A stretch of DNA of 40,664 nt from Candidatus Gallacutalibacter stercoravium (GCA_018716975.1 DVJE01000033.1:1-40664); one strand, 5' to 3'. Positions 21,447 to 30,947 are shown, counted from the first letter of the stretch. Numbers and translations: made by a program. The notes: generated by a model not told the origin, from the sequence alone.

Positions 21447-21692
21447 ATGGAGGTTATTGTGTGTATCGGTAGTTCCTGCCATCTGAGAGGGTCGCGGGAT
21501 GTAGTGCAAATTCTAGAAAGAAATATCGCATTAAATGGTTTGCGCGATCAAATTGAGTTAAAGGGTTCTTTCTGCATGGGCGAATGCAAAGAAGGCGTAT
21601 GCGTCAGCGTGGACGGCAAACGTTTTTCGGTAACGCCGGCGGAAACGGAGGCGTTTTTCAACCGTGAGATTTTGGGGAGGTTGTCGATATGA
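21447..21692 (+). CDS. Thioredoxin-like [2Fe-2S] ferredoxin (NuoE/HydC-like domain)
   Basis: A protein of 81 residues from ATG 21447 (AAGGGGTGG upstream). It has the thioredoxin-like 2Fe-2S pattern: VCIGSSCHLRGS with C6 and C11, and GSFCMGECKEGVCV with the CX3C pair. NuoE, HydC and related subunits carry such a domain, but they are about twice this length and have an N-terminal helical part that is missing. It probably shuttles electrons to or from the adjacent hydrogenase-like proteins. Its stop codon overlaps the start of the next gene (21689-21692), indicating tight translational coupling with hydS. Confidence 0.87.
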   Translation: MEVIVCIGSSCHLRGSRDVVQILERNIALNGLRDQIELKGSFCMGECKEGVCVSVDGKRFSVTPAETEAFFNREILGRLSI

Positions 21693-23401
21693 GCATACTT
21701 GGTTTAAAGAAGGCGAATTGCAAAAACTGCTATAAATGCGTCAAAGTATGTCCGGTCAAATCCATCAAAGTGGAAAACGAGCAGGCGAAAATTATCGATT
21801 CCGCCTGTATTTTGTGCGGGCGCTGCTTGGCGGAATGTCCCCAAAATGCCAAAACTCTAACCAGCGAGCTGGATAAGGTGAAAGAGATGCTGCGTTCTGG
21901 CGAAAAGGTAGTGGTTTCGCTGGCGCCTTCTTTTATCGGCTCTTTCAACATGGAAAAGCCCGGGCAAATGGTAACGGCTTTGAAAAAGCTGGGCTTTTAC
22001 GGGGTGGGCGAAACCTCTGAAGGCGCGGCATATGTTACCGAAGAATATTACCAGCTGCTGATGCAAGGGCGCATGGATAACCTGGTTACCACTTGCTGCC
22101 CCACGGTAAACAGGCTGGTGGAGTGCTATTACCCGGATCTCATTGATCAATTGGCCCCGGTGGTGTCGCCTATGATCGCCCATGCGCGGCTGTTGAAAAA
22201 AAGCTTAGATGCCAAAGTGCGCGTTGTGTTTATAGGGCCCTGCATTTCTAAAATGGATGAGGCCTCCGATATCCGGCACGATACCGATGTGGATGCGGTG
22301 CTCAACTTTGACGAGGTGGAAACCTGGCTGAAAGAAGAAAATATTTGTGTGAACGAATGTGAGGAGGCGTCCTTTTTAAACGCCAGCTCAAAAATTTTGC
22401 GCATGTACCCGGTAACCGACGGTATCATTGCTTCTTTGCAAGCGCGTGGAGATATCAATGGCTACCGCACCATGAGCGTAGACGGCGTGCAGGAATGTCA
22501 AGATCTGTTTGCCGCTATGCGCCGCGGCGAAGTGCACCATTGCGTCATTGAGATTAACGCCTGCAAGGGCGGCTGTGTCAACGGCCCGGTAAAGGCGAAA
22601 GACGAAGCTTCGCGTTTTGCCTCCCGCCTGAAGGTGGAGCAATATGCCAAGAGCGACGCGGATTGCTACCCCGCCACTCCGGAGAAACCGGCTATGCACA
22701 AAAAGTTCTTCGATCGTTCCAGCCACGAGCAGCTGCCTGACGAGGCCACCATTCGCAGCATCCTGGCTAAAATCGGCAAAGAAAGCCCCGAGCAGGAGCT
22801 CAACTGCGGCGCCTGCGGCTACGCCTCCTGCCGTGAAAAGGCCATCGCTGTGTATTTAAACCGTGCAGAGCTCACCATGTGCATGCCCTACATGAAGGAG
22901 CGGGCAGAGTCCCTTTCCAACTATGTGCTGTCTGAAACCCCCAACATTACCATTTTGGTAGATAGGGATTTGAATATTATCGAGTTTAACAAGGCCGCCG
23001 AAGCTTGCTTTGGCATCACCCGCCGCGAGGCGCTGGAAAAGGGCTTGTTTGAACTTATCGATGTTTCCGACTTCCAGTTCGTGTTTGAAACCGGTCAATC
23101 CATCACCGATAAAAAGGTGCATTACCGCGAGTACAACATCACAACCCTGCAAACCATTATTTACATAGCCCAGGAAGATATCGCCATGGGTATCTTTAAG
23201 GATATTACCGCCGAGGAAAAGGAAATTGAAAACCGTTACAACCTGCGTGTAGAAACCATGGAAATGGCCCAAAAGGTTATCGATAAGCAGATGGTTGCCG
23301 CCCAGCAGATAGCAAGCCTGTTAGGCGAAACCACAGCTGAAACCAAAGTGACCTTGACCAAGCTGAAAAATATGATTGTCTTTGACGGCGAGGACGCTTA
23401 A
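21689..23401 (+). CDS. hydS: Sensory-type [FeFe]-hydrogenase with PAS domain (HydS, group C)
   Basis: Domain order over 570 residues: two [4Fe-4S] ferredoxin motifs (CKNCYKCVKVCP, 11-22; CILCGRCLAECP, 40-51), an H-cluster domain (about 70-320), a CX2CX4CX16C Fe-S domain (C373, C376, C381, C398), a PAS domain (about 415-510) and a C-terminal helix. H-cluster motifs are L1 TTCCPTV (C136, C137), L2 FIGPCISK (C185) and L3 EINACKGGC (C292, C296). All cluster cysteines are present, but the Met residues that line the catalytic site in standard enzymes (MPC and ExMxC) are Gly and Asn here, as expected for group C. Such proteins are thought to sense H2 or redox state through PAS. The adjacent phosphatase gene is a typical partner. 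Confidence 0.93.
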   Translation: MSILGLKKANCKNCYKCVKVCPVKSIKVENEQAKIIDSACILCGRCLAECPQNAKTLTSELDKVKEMLRSGEKVVVSLAPSFIGSFNMEKPGQMVTALKKLGFYGVGETSEGAAYVTEEYYQLLMQGRMDNLVTTCCPTVNRLVECYYPDLIDQLAPVVSPMIAHARLLKKSLDAKVRVVFIGPCISKMDEASDIRHDTDVDAVLNFDEVETWLKEENICVNECEEASFLNASSKILRMYPVTDGIIASLQARGDINGYRTMSVDGVQECQDLFAAMRRGEVHHCVIEINACKGGCVNGPVKAKDEASRFASRLKVEQYAKSDADCYPATPEKPAMHKKFFDRSSHEQLPDEATIRSILAKIGKESPEQELNCGACGYASCREKAIAVYLNRAELTMCMPYMKERAESLSNYVLSETPNITILVDRDLNIIEFNKAAEACFGITRREALEKGLFELIDVSDFQFVFETGQSITDKKVHYREYNITTLQTIIYIAQEDIAMGIFKDITAEEKEIENRYNLRVETMEMAQKVIDKQMVAAQQIASLLGETTAETKVTLTKLKNMIVFDGEDA

Positions 23402-23463
23402 TGCCCCTTACCCCAAGGCAGGCACTTTTGCCATCATACTAAAAAAGGAGTTTGGTCGCAGTC

Positions 23464-24636
23464 ATGAAAATGCATGTTGATATGGCTTATCGAAGCCTGA
23501 ATAAATTTGGCGAAGAGCTGTGCGGTGACAAAGTTGTTATTACCCGCACGGATGACTCTGTAATCGCAGTGCTGGCCGACGGCTTGGGCAGCGGCGTTAA
23601 GGCCAATATTTTATCCACGCTGACCAGCACTATTATCTCCACCATGCTAAACGAAGGCGCCACGGTGGAGCAAGCGGTAGAAACCATTGTGCGCACGTTG
23701 CCGATTTGCAATGTGCGCAAGCTTGCCTACTCTACCTTTAGCGTGTTGCAGATTCAAGAAAACGGAGAGGCCTATTTGGTGGAGTTTGACAACCCAGCCT
23801 GCATGTTTATCCGTGACGGCAAACTGGTGGAGCTCAATCCGGAGTATAAAGAGTATTCCGGCAAAACCGTGTCGGAATCCCGGTTTACGGTGCGCCCCGG
23901 CGACGTAATCGGCTTGATTAGCGACGGTGTGGTGTACGCCGGCGTGGGCAATTTGCTCAATTTTGGCTGGAGTTGGGAGAATGTGGCCGCTTGGCTTACC
24001 AAGGCCACGTTGAAAGAAAATTCGGCCCCCCGGCTGGCGGTGGCTTTGTCGCAGGCGGTAAACGAGCTGTATATGGAAAAACCGGGCGACGATTCCACCG
24101 TGTTAATCGCCCGGGTAACGCCTCGGGTGGTGGTTAATATGCTGGCCGGCCCCCCGAAAAACAAAGAGGACGACGCCCGTATTGTGCGGGACTTTATGAC
24201 CTCCCCGGGCAAAAGGGTGGTGTGCGGCGGCACCAGCGCCAACATTGTGGGCCGGGTGCTCAACCGCAAGGTGGAAACCTCTTTGCAATATATCGATCCC
24301 CAAATTCCGCCGGTGGGCTATATTGAGGGCATTGATCTGGTAACGGAGGGCGTGCTTACCCTTAGCCGTACGGTGGATATCTTAAAAGAATATTTATCTC
24401 ACGAAGCGGACGCTTTCTATTTTCACAAATTGGACGACAAAAACGGTGCGGCGCTGCTGGCCAAGCTGTTGCTGGAAAGCTGCACCACGCTAAAGGTCTT
24501 TATCGGCACTGCTATCAATCCTGCCCATCAGGATCCCGGCCTGCCGTCGGATCTCAGCATTAAGCTTAAGCTGATTAATGAGTTGTGCAGTGTGATGGAG
24601 CGCTTAGGCAAGCGGGTAGAAAAGGCGTTTTATTAA
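23464..24636 (+). CDS. SpoIIE/PP2C-type serine/threonine phosphatase with unassigned C-terminal domain
   Basis: A 390-residue protein from ATG 23464 (AAAAAAGGAG upstream, with long spacing; a TTG at 23452 is in frame but too close). Residues 1-220 form a PP2C/SpoIIE fold: VIAVLADGLGSG with metal-ligand Asp 39, PGDVIGLISDGVVYAG (Asp 155) and KPGDDSTVLIARV (Asp 209/210). These metal-binding positions are intact, so catalytic activity is expected. Residues about 230-390 (RVVCGGTSANIVGRVLNR and onward) form a separate domain I do not recognise. It sits between hydS and a second hydrogenase gene; the likely role is to pass the HydS signal to a phosphoprotein target. No kinase gene is present. Confidence 0.87.
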   Translation: MKMHVDMAYRSLNKFGEELCGDKVVITRTDDSVIAVLADGLGSGVKANILSTLTSTIISTMLNEGATVEQAVETIVRTLPICNVRKLAYSTFSVLQIQENGEAYLVEFDNPACMFIRDGKLVELNPEYKEYSGKTVSESRFTVRPGDVIGLISDGVVYAGVGNLLNFGWSWENVAAWLTKATLKENSAPRLAVALSQAVNELYMEKPGDDSTVLIARVTPRVVVNMLAGPPKNKEDDARIVRDFMTSPGKRVVCGGTSANIVGRVLNRKVETSLQYIDPQIPPVGYIEGIDLVTEGVLTLSRTVDILKEYLSHEADAFYFHKLDDKNGAALLAKLLLESCTTLKVFIGTAINPAHQDPGLPSDLSIKLKLINELCSVMERLGKRVEKAFY

Positions 24637-24675
24637 GTGCCGGCTTGTGCGGCGAATTGAGAAGGAGCGGGTTTT

Positions 24676-26109
24676 ATGCAGTATGACAACGATGCAAAGC
24701 AATTAAAATATGAGGTGCTCAAGCGGGTGGCGGAGCTTTCGTTTGCCGGGGAGCTGGAAGATAAGATCGATCAAATCCCCTATGATATCATCCCCGGTAC
24801 GGTGGCGAAATACCGCTGCTGTGTGTATCGCGAGAGGGAGATCATCCGTGAGCGTGTAACCATGGCCCGGGGTAAGGATCTGCCCGGCGGCAGCGAAGAC
24901 GGGATTGTTACCGTGTTGCCCGCCGCCTGTGAGGGTTGCCCCATTAACCGTTTTACGGTTACCACCAACTGCCAGCGTTGTATGGCAAAAAAATGTGTGG
25001 CGGCCTGCCCGTTTGGGGCGATTACGGTAACGGGTTCGGGTGCGTATATTGATCCGGCCAAGTGCAAAGAGTGCGGCCGGTGCGCTGCTGCTTGCCCCTA
25101 TAACGCCATATCCGACACGATGCGCCCCTGCCTGCGTGCCTGCCCGGTGGACGCCATTTCGATGGATGACAATAAGCAGGCGAGCATTAAGTACGACCGG
25201 TGCATTGGCTGCGGGGCCTGCACGGCTTCTTGCCCCTTTGGCGCTATTACCGACAAATCTTCCATTGTAGAGGTTATCCGTCAATTGCAAAGCAAACACC
25301 CGGTTTACGCCATGTTTGCCCCCGCTATTGAGGGCCAGTTTGGAGACGCCACTGTGGGCATGCTCAAATCAGCGCTTAAGCAGCTGGGCTTTACAGGGGT
25401 ATACGAGGTTTCGTTGGGCGCCGATGCGGTGGCCCAGCATGAGGCAGCGGAGCTAAAAGAGGCTATGGAAGACGGCAGAAAAATGACCACCTCTTGCTGC
25501 CCGGCGTTTGTATCTATGATTCATAAGCATTTTCCCCGTTTGGTGCCGCTGATTTCACACACGGTATCGCCTATGACCGCTACGGCGCGCTTTATCCGGC
25601 AGGAGAATCCCAAAGCCCAGGTGGTGTTTATTGGGCCCTGCATTGCCAAAAAGCAAGAGATAACCCGGGTGGAAGACAGCGCGGATTATGTGCTTACCTT
25701 TGAAGAGCTGGCCGCCATGTTTGACGCCCGCGGCATCAACCCCTCTGCAGCTGCGGAGGACGAACAAGACGGCAGCTTGTACGGCAAGGGCTTTGCCATG
25801 TCGGGCGGCGTTTCCGGCGCGGTAGAACGCGCTTTGGAGGAAGCGGGCGTCGATATGCCGGTTACCTGCAAGAAGTGCAACGGCGCCAAAGAGTGCAAAA
25901 AGGCCCTGATGGTGCTCAACGCCGGGCGCTTGCCAGAAAATATTGTGGAAGGCATGGCCTGCGAAAACGGCTGTATCGCCGGGCCGGCTTCGGTGTTGCC
26001 GTTGCAACGTACTGTGAAAAACCGCGAAAAATTGCTCAAAAAAGCCGATGCGCGCACCATTTCAGAGAATTTGGTGGCCCATCAGTTCGACCGGATCAAA
26101 ATGGATTAA
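24676..26109 (+). CDS. [FeFe]-hydrogenase, group-B-like, multi-ferredoxin N-terminus
   Basis: A 477-residue protein. The N-terminal third has several [4Fe-4S] sites: NCQRCMAKKCVAACP, KCKECGRCAAACP, PCLRACP and RCIGCGACTASCP. The H-cluster domain follows with L1 MTTSCCPAF (C274, C275), L2 FIGPCIAKK (C322) and L3 EGMACENGC (C429, C433). TSCCPAF instead of TSCCPGW, GPC instead of MPC, and the short L3 GCIAG mark group B, often with ferredoxin as presumed partner. The CX3CX3C grouping at C102-C111 and the CEGCP pair near 85-88 suggest extra clusters. It is the last gene of the Rex-site operon and is probably its catalytic output. Confidence 0.93.
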   Translation: MQYDNDAKQLKYEVLKRVAELSFAGELEDKIDQIPYDIIPGTVAKYRCCVYREREIIRERVTMARGKDLPGGSEDGIVTVLPAACEGCPINRFTVTTNCQRCMAKKCVAACPFGAITVTGSGAYIDPAKCKECGRCAAACPYNAISDTMRPCLRACPVDAISMDDNKQASIKYDRCIGCGACTASCPFGAITDKSSIVEVIRQLQSKHPVYAMFAPAIEGQFGDATVGMLKSALKQLGFTGVYEVSLGADAVAQHEAAELKEAMEDGRKMTTSCCPAFVSMIHKHFPRLVPLISHTVSPMTATARFIRQENPKAQVVFIGPCIAKKQEITRVEDSADYVLTFEELAAMFDARGINPSAAAEDEQDGSLYGKGFAMSGGVSGAVERALEEAGVDMPVTCKKCNGAKECKKALMVLNAGRLPENIVEGMACENGCIAGPASVLPLQRTVKNREKLLKKADARTISENLVAHQFDRIKMD

Positions 26110-26177
26110 GCAAGTTGCCCCTTGCCGCACTGGGCGCGGGGCGGCGCGCTATGCCCGTAGTTATATTTTCTTACTAC

Positions 26178-26215
26178 AAAATGCCCCGAGCCGGCGATTT
26201 CCGGCTCGGGCATTT
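26178..26215 (+). terminator. Hairpin at the end of the hydrogenase operon
   Basis: AAATGCCCCGAGCCGG pairs with CCGGCTCGGGCATTT with one bulged base and a six-base loop. Only three T bases follow before GTGCAC, so it is a strong stem with a weak T-tract. The rest of the gap up to 26394 has no gene. Confidence 0.55.
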
Positions 26216-26394
26216 GTGCACAAATGGAGTAGCGCAGCTGTATCCGTTTGCAAGAAAGCATTGCATGACGGTTGGCAAATTCGGCATGCTAACAAGGTGT
26301 TTGTTATAAAGGCAACGAGGGCAGCACAAGCTGCGGCAAAACGCTGGGTTTGTTTGCCGGTAGTCGTCCTTCCAACAAGAAAAGAGGTTGCAAC

Positions 26395-26886
26395 ATGGAA
26401 CAAAACAATCAAGCAGCACCGGCCAAAGCGGTTGCAGAATCCCGCACAGAACAGGTGCAAATTATTTTAAACTCCCATATCAACGGCAACAAGCGGCTGT
26501 TTGGCGGCAAGCTGATGGAATGGATAGACACGGTGGGCGCGGTCGTAGCGCGCAGGCATTCCGGCCGGGAGGTAACCACCGCCTGCATTGATAACTTGCA
26601 ATTTCGGGCAGCGGTGGTAATCAACAGCACAGTGGTTTTGATTGGAAAAATGACCTATGTGGGCCGCACCTCTATGGAAGTGCGTGTGGATACCTTTGTG
26701 GAGCATTTGGATGGGCAGCGGGAACTGGTAAACACAGCCTATATGGTATTTGTTGCTTTGGATGAACATCAGCGGCCGGTGGCGGTGCCCAAACTGTTGG
26801 TGCAAAATGAACAGGAGCGCTATGAATTTGAAAGCGGCGCCCGCCGCCAGCAGCTGCGAAAAGAACGGCGGCACCAGGGCTATTAA
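26395..26886 (+). CDS. Acyl-CoA thioesterase, YciA/YkhA-like hotdog protein
   Basis: A 163-residue protein from ATG 26395 (AAAAGAGG about eight bases before). The hotdog-fold pattern is clear: ILNSHINGNKRLFGGKLMEWIDTVGAVVARRHSG, where GGKLMEWID is the family block with the catalytic acid, then ACIDNLQFRAAVV, VGRTSMEVRVDTFVE, and AYMVFVALDEHQRPVAVP. Family members hydrolyse short to medium acyl-CoAs, freeing CoA. The C-terminal 30 residues are basic and charged. It has no clear operon partner; the preceding hydrogenase operon ends 285 bases earlier and the next gene converges. Confidence 0.88.
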   Translation: MEQNNQAAPAKAVAESRTEQVQIILNSHINGNKRLFGGKLMEWIDTVGAVVARRHSGREVTTACIDNLQFRAAVVINSTVVLIGKMTYVGRTSMEVRVDTFVEHLDGQRELVNTAYMVFVALDEHQRPVAVPKLLVQNEQERYEFESGARRQQLRKERRHQGY

Positions 26887-26914
26887 GCCGTGGGCCGCCG
26901 TTGTGCGTTCCTTT

Positions 26915-26940
26915 TATAAAACGCCCCGCTGAGCCGGGGC
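26915..26940 (-). terminator. Terminator-like hairpin facing the C39-like gene
   Basis: GCCCCG (26923-26928) pairs with CGGGGC (26935-26940); on the - strand the hairpin is followed by GTTTTATAA. It could stop transcription from the converging C39-like gene, although 218 bases lie between. The gap 26941-27157 otherwise shows no gene. Confidence 0.4.
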
Positions 26941-27157
26941 AGGTAAAAAGCTTTGCAAGAGTCAAGCCAAGCAAAAACCGAACAAGATAACAGCAATCAC
27001 AGCAACCGGCTGTGCAAGGGGCGGCGGCTGATGGGGCAAACAAGGCAAGTGGTAACAGCAGCGCCCCGAAAAGGGCGAACAGGCGTTATGCTCTTTTATA
27101 ATCTTTCACCCCTTAGCCTCTGCTCGCCGGGCCCCTGCCTTATCCGGCCGCTTGCCT

Positions 27158-28060
27158 CTACCGGATAACGACCGCCTGCTGCCCCCGCTGGCGAAAAACC
27201 GATTCAAACACGTCTCTGGGGTAGCTTACGGCTCCGGCTAAGGGATCGTTAAAATACACAGTGGTGTCAGAAAAACCGGTAAGCAAGGCGCAATGATCCA
27301 TAGCGCCCCACTGCACATAGTCGCTGGTGCCCGCAACGTACCACCCGCCGGAGATAACCCGATCCACCATACCGATGGTCACCCAGGTAACCACCGGCCT
27401 GCCGGCCAGCAGCTCATCATACAACGCCTGGGGTTCGCTGCCGGTTAAATTCACCACAGTGTTTGCAGCGCCCACGGCGCTGAGGTACCGCTGTGCCGCC
27501 GTCACAATAGCGGGCGCATCGCAGCAGGCGCCGCCCTCATAGCGGGGATCGCCGGCAAATTCCACCCGCATGTCGGGGCCGTAACGCACGTCGCCCACAT
27601 AATACCAATTGCTGGATTTGGGCAAATAGGAGTCGGATAGCTCGGTTTTGCTCACCGAATAACCCGCATCGTTGAGCGCCATGGCTAAAGTGGTAATTTC
27701 GCAGCCCACGGGCAGCTCCGGCAGCTGCATCAGCAGCGGCGCGTCTAGCAAGCAAGGGGAGGGCTCCCCGGCGTTGGACGAGGCGGCGGGGTTTTCGCCG
27801 TCCGGTGCGGATGCCTCGCTTTGCCCGGGCTCAACTGTTTGCCCGGCGCTTTCCGCCGGTTCGGGGGTCTCTTCCGGCAAGGCGGAAGAAGCGCTGCCTT
27901 TTTCTTCTTTTTGAAAAACCGCGGCGGCATCCTGCGAGGCAACCGCCGCAGGAGAACCCATTTGCGCAGGGCTCTGGCAGCCGGCGCAAAGCAACGTGGA
28001 TGCCAACAGGATAACAGCCAAGGCCCGCCTGGGGCGGGTTGCTTTTGGTAGGGCTTTCAT
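27158..28060 (-). CDS. C39-like cysteine peptidase lipoprotein
   Basis: A 300-residue protein from ATG 28060 (AAAGGAG thirteen bases before). The signal ends in a lipobox LLCAGC, so it is a membrane-anchored lipoprotein. A low-complexity A/E/S/P linker runs to about 100. The C39-like peptidase domain (PF13529 pattern) follows: LPVGCEITTLAMALNDAGYSVSK with the nucleophile Cys, then PVVTWVTIGMV and WGAMDHCALLTGF with the catalytic His, then VYFNDPLAG with the third residue. Such proteins cleave peptides outside the cell and are common, with unknown substrates. The frame runs on upstream to 28288, but that part lacks a ribosome site and contains the promoter. It is divergent from valS. Confidence 0.84.
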   Translation of the reverse strand: MKALPKATRPRRALAVILLASTLLCAGCQSPAQMGSPAAVASQDAAAVFQKEEKGSASSALPEETPEPAESAGQTVEPGQSEASAPDGENPAASSNAGEPSPCLLDAPLLMQLPELPVGCEITTLAMALNDAGYSVSKTELSDSYLPKSSNWYYVGDVRYGPDMRVEFAGDPRYEGGACCDAPAIVTAAQRYLSAVGAANTVVNLTGSEPQALYDELLAGRPVVTWVTIGMVDRVISGGWYVAGTSDYVQWGAMDHCALLTGFSDTTVYFNDPLAGAVSYPRDVFESVFRQRGQQAVVIR

Positions 28061-28133
28061 TTTATCAAGCGTTCTCCTTTCCCGCAGGGATGTATCTGCC
28101 ATATTGACGCCATATGTGCAAGGGCGCCGAACT

Positions 28134-28162
28134 ATTTTAGTTAATAGTATCATATTTGCCAA
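28134..28162 (-). promoter_or_regulatory. Promoter of the C39-like gene
   Basis: On the - strand: TTGGCA (28162-28157), 17 bases, TAAAAT (28139-28134). Five of six matches in each hexamer, ideal spacing. Confidence 0.7.
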
Positions 28163-28212
28163 CCGGGCACAATAGCGGCGGTTGCGGGCTGCAAGACATT
28201 TTCCCGCCAATA

Positions 28213-28241
28213 TTGACAAGCCGGAAAACGGGTGGGATAAT
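28213..28241 (+). promoter_or_regulatory. Promoter of valS
   Basis: TTGACA (28213-28218, perfect), 17 bases, GATAAT (28236-28241), with TGG before the -10. The leader to the ATG is about 70 bases, too short for a T-box riboswitch. Confidence 0.8.
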
Positions 28242-28319
28242 ATAAGGGTTATAATATTATCAAAGCCGATCATAGCGGATTGCGGCATCTGTTATCGATA
28301 ACAACTGGGAGGAGCATAT

Positions 28320-30947
28320 ATGAACAAGGAACTGGCCAAAACCTATGAGCCACGCGAGGTGGAAGATCGCATTTACGACTTTTGGCTTTCGGGCGGCTTT
28401 TTCCACGCAGAGGTGGATCCCGATAAAAAGCCCTATACCATTGTGATTCCGCCGCCAAACATTACCGGGCAGCTGCACATGGGCCATGCGCTGGATGAAA
28501 CATTGCAGGATATTATCATCCGCTTTAAGCGCATGCAGGGCTACAGCGCTTTGTGGCTGCCGGGAACCGATCACGCCTCTATTGCCACCGAGGCTAAAAT
28601 TGTAGAGGCCATGAAAAAAGAAGGGCTTACCAAGCAGGATGTGGGCCGCGACGGCTTTTTGGATCGCGCCTGGAAGTGGCGTGAAAAATTCGGCGGGCGC
28701 ATTATCCAACAACTGAAAAAGCTGGGCTCCTCTTGCGACTGGGAGCGTGAGCGCTTTACTTTAGACGAGGGCTGCTCGAAAGCGGTGCGCGAAGTGTTTG
28801 TGCGCCTGTATGAAAAAGGCCTTATCTATCGAGGGGAACGCATTGTTAACTGGTGCCCCCATTGCCGCACCACCATCTCGGATGCAGAGGTGGAATTTGC
28901 TGAGCACGACGGCCATTTTTGGCATTTAAGATACCCGTTGACCGACGGCAGCGGCTATGTGCAGCTGGCCACCACCCGGCCCGAAACTATGCTGGGCGAT
29001 ACCGCTGTGGCCGTTCATCCGGAGGACGAGCGCTACCGCGATTTGGTGGGCAAAACCGTAACCTTGCCTTTGGTGGGGCGTGAGATCCCCATCATCGCCG
29101 ACGAATATGTAGAGCAGGATTTCGGCACCGGCGTGGTGAAAATTACGCCGGCCCATGACCCCAACGACTTTGAGGTGGGCGCGCGGCACAACCTGCCCAT
29201 CATCAATGTGATGGATGAGTGCGCTGTTATCAACGAAAACGGCGGCAAGTATCAGGGCATGGATCGGTATGAGGCCCGCAAAGCCATTGTAAAGGATCTG
29301 GAAGAGGGCGGCTACTTGGTAAAGGTGGAGCCCATTAAGCACAACGTGGGCTCTTGCTACCGTTGCTCCACAGTGGTGGAACCGCGCATTTCTAAGCAGT
29401 GGTTTGTAAAGATGGCGCCTTTGGCAAAGCCTGCGGTAGATTGCGTAAAGCAGGGCGAAATCCGCTTTGTGCCCGATCGGTTTGAAAAGATCTATTATAA
29501 CTGGATGGAGAACATCCGCGATTGGTGTATCTCCCGTCAGTTGTGGTGGGGCCACCGCATACCGGCCTGGTATTGCCAGGATTGCGGCGAAACCATCGTG
29601 GCCCGCGAAGAGCCGGATTGCTGCCCCAAGTGCGGCGGCAAGCTGCACCAGGATGAAGACACGTTGGACACTTGGTTCTCTTCGGCTCTTTGGCCCTTCT
29701 CTACGCTGGGTTGGCCGGATAAAACCCCGGAGCTGGAGTATTTTTACCCCACAGATACCCTGGTAACCGGTTACGATATCATCTTCTTCTGGGTGGCGCG
29801 CATGATTTTCTCCGGTGTGGAATACACCGGCAAAGTTCCCTTTAAAAACGTGTTTTTCCACGGCCTGGTGCGCGATGGGCAGGGCCGCAAAATGAGCAAA
29901 TCTTTGGGCAACGGCGTGGATCCGCTGGAGGTTATCGATCAGTATGGGGCGGATGCGCTGCGCTTTACCCTGGTAACCGGCAACAGCCCGGGCAACGATA
30001 TGCGCTTTACCGATGAAAAAGTGGCTTCTAGCCGCAACTTTGCCAACAAGATTTGGAACGCCGCCCGGTTCATCCATATGAATATCGACGGGCATGAGGT
30101 GAAAAACCAGCTGCCCGAGGAGCTGGCGCTGGAGGATCGCTGGATTGTCAGCTCCTTTAACCGGGTAGCCGGCGAGGTAACCGAGAACCTAGAAAAGTTT
30201 GAGCTGGGCATCGCGGTGCAAAAACTGTATGACTTTATCTGGGATGAATTTTGCGATTGGTATATCGAGCTGGCCAAAACCCGCCTACAGTCCGGCGACG
30301 AAACCGCCCAGGGCGCGCGGCAGGTGCTGGTATGGGTGATGACGGGCGTGCTCAAGCTGCTGCATCCCTTCATGCCTTATATCACCGAAGAAATTTGGCA
30401 AACCCTGCCTCATACAGCGGAAGATCAAAAGGCGCTGATGGTGTCGCCTTATCCTGTGCGCCGGCCGGAGCTGGATTGCCCCCAGGCAGAGCAGGAAATG
30501 AAACGCATTATGGATGCCATTCGCGGCATTCGCAACCGCCGCGCCGAGATGAACGTGCCGCCTTCCCGCAAGGCGAAGGTGTATATTGCCTCTGCTGCGC
30601 AGGATACTTTTTGCAACGGTTCCGCCTTTATCTCTCGTTTGGCCTATGCCAGCGCTGTGGAGGTTGGGGAGCAGTTTGACATCCCCGGCGCAGTAACTGT
30701 GGTTACTGCCGACGCCCGGATTTATATCCCCATGGATGAGCTGGTGGATAAGCAGGCGGAGCGCGCGCGCTTGAGCAAAGAGCTGGAGGCTGCGCAAAAG
30801 CAGCTGAGCCAAGCGCAGGGCAAGCTGAACAATCCCGGCTTTACGGGTAAGGCTCCCGCCAATGTGGTAGAAGGCGTGCGGGCCAACGCCGCTAAGCTGG
30901 AGGATAAAATCCGCATGCTCAACGCTTCGCTAGAAGCCCTTGGTTGA
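28320..30947 (+). CDS. valS: Valyl-tRNA synthetase
   Basis: An 875-residue class I aminoacyl-tRNA synthetase that charges tRNA-Val. The HIGH motif is LHMGHAL (52-58) after PPPNITG; the KMSKS motif is [10 protein letters not shown] (524-528 for KMSKS). The editing domain (about 180-380) has [19 protein letters not shown] and [12 protein letters not shown]. An internal Zn-type region [20 protein letters not shown] lies near 418-437. The C-terminal coiled-coil arm (about 805-875, [20 protein letters not shown]) is typical of ValS. All motifs are intact. It has its own promoter and terminator; no T-box leader was found. Confidence 0.98.
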   Translation: MNKELAKTYEPREVEDRIYDFWLSGGFFHAEVDPDKKPYTIVIPPPNITGQLHMGHALDETLQDIIIRFKRMQGYSALWLPGTDHASIATEAKIVEAMKKEGLTKQDVGRDGFLDRAWKWREKFGGRIIQQLKKLGSSCDWERERFTLDEGCSKAVREVFVRLYEKGLIYRGERIVNWCPHCRTTISDAEVEFAEHDGHFWHLRYPLTDGSGYVQLATTRPETMLGDTAVAVHPEDERYRDLVGKTVTLPLVGREIPIIADEYVEQDFGTGVVKITPAHDPNDFEVGARHNLPIINVMDECAVINENGGKYQGMDRYEARKAIVKDLEEGGYLVKVEPIKHNVGSCYRCSTVVEPRISKQWFVKMAPLAKPAVDCVKQGEIRFVPDRFEKIYYNWMENIRDWCISRQLWWGHRIPAWYCQDCGETIVAREEPDCCPKCGGKLHQDEDTLDTWFSSALWPFSTLGWPDKTPELEYFYPTDTLVTGYDIIFFWVARMIFSGVEYTGKVPFKNVFFHGLVRDGQGRKMSKSLGNGVDPLEVIDQYGADALRFTLVTGNSPGNDMRFTDEKVASSRNFANKIWNAARFIHMNIDGHEVKNQLPEELALEDRWIVSSFNRVAGEVTENLEKFELGIAVQKLYDFIWDEFCDWYIELAKTRLQSGDETAQGARQVLVWVMTGVLKLLHPFMPYITEEIWQTLPHTAEDQKALMVSPYPVRRPELDCPQAEQEMKRIMDAIRGIRNRRAEMNVPPSRKAKVYIASAAQDTFCNGSAFISRLAYASAVEVGEQFDIPGAVTVVTADARIYIPMDELVDKQAERARLSKELEAAQKQLSQAQGKLNNPGFTGKAPANVVEGVRANAAKLEDKIRMLNASLEALG

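Noticed and set aside
28242-28319. T-box riboswitch upstream of valS
   Set aside because: The leader is only about 70 bases, and neither the T-box sequence nor an antiterminator/terminator pair is present.
28926-30095. Long - strand frame opposite valS (389 codons)
   Set aside because: The opposite strand carries intact ValS motifs. The peptide has no family look.
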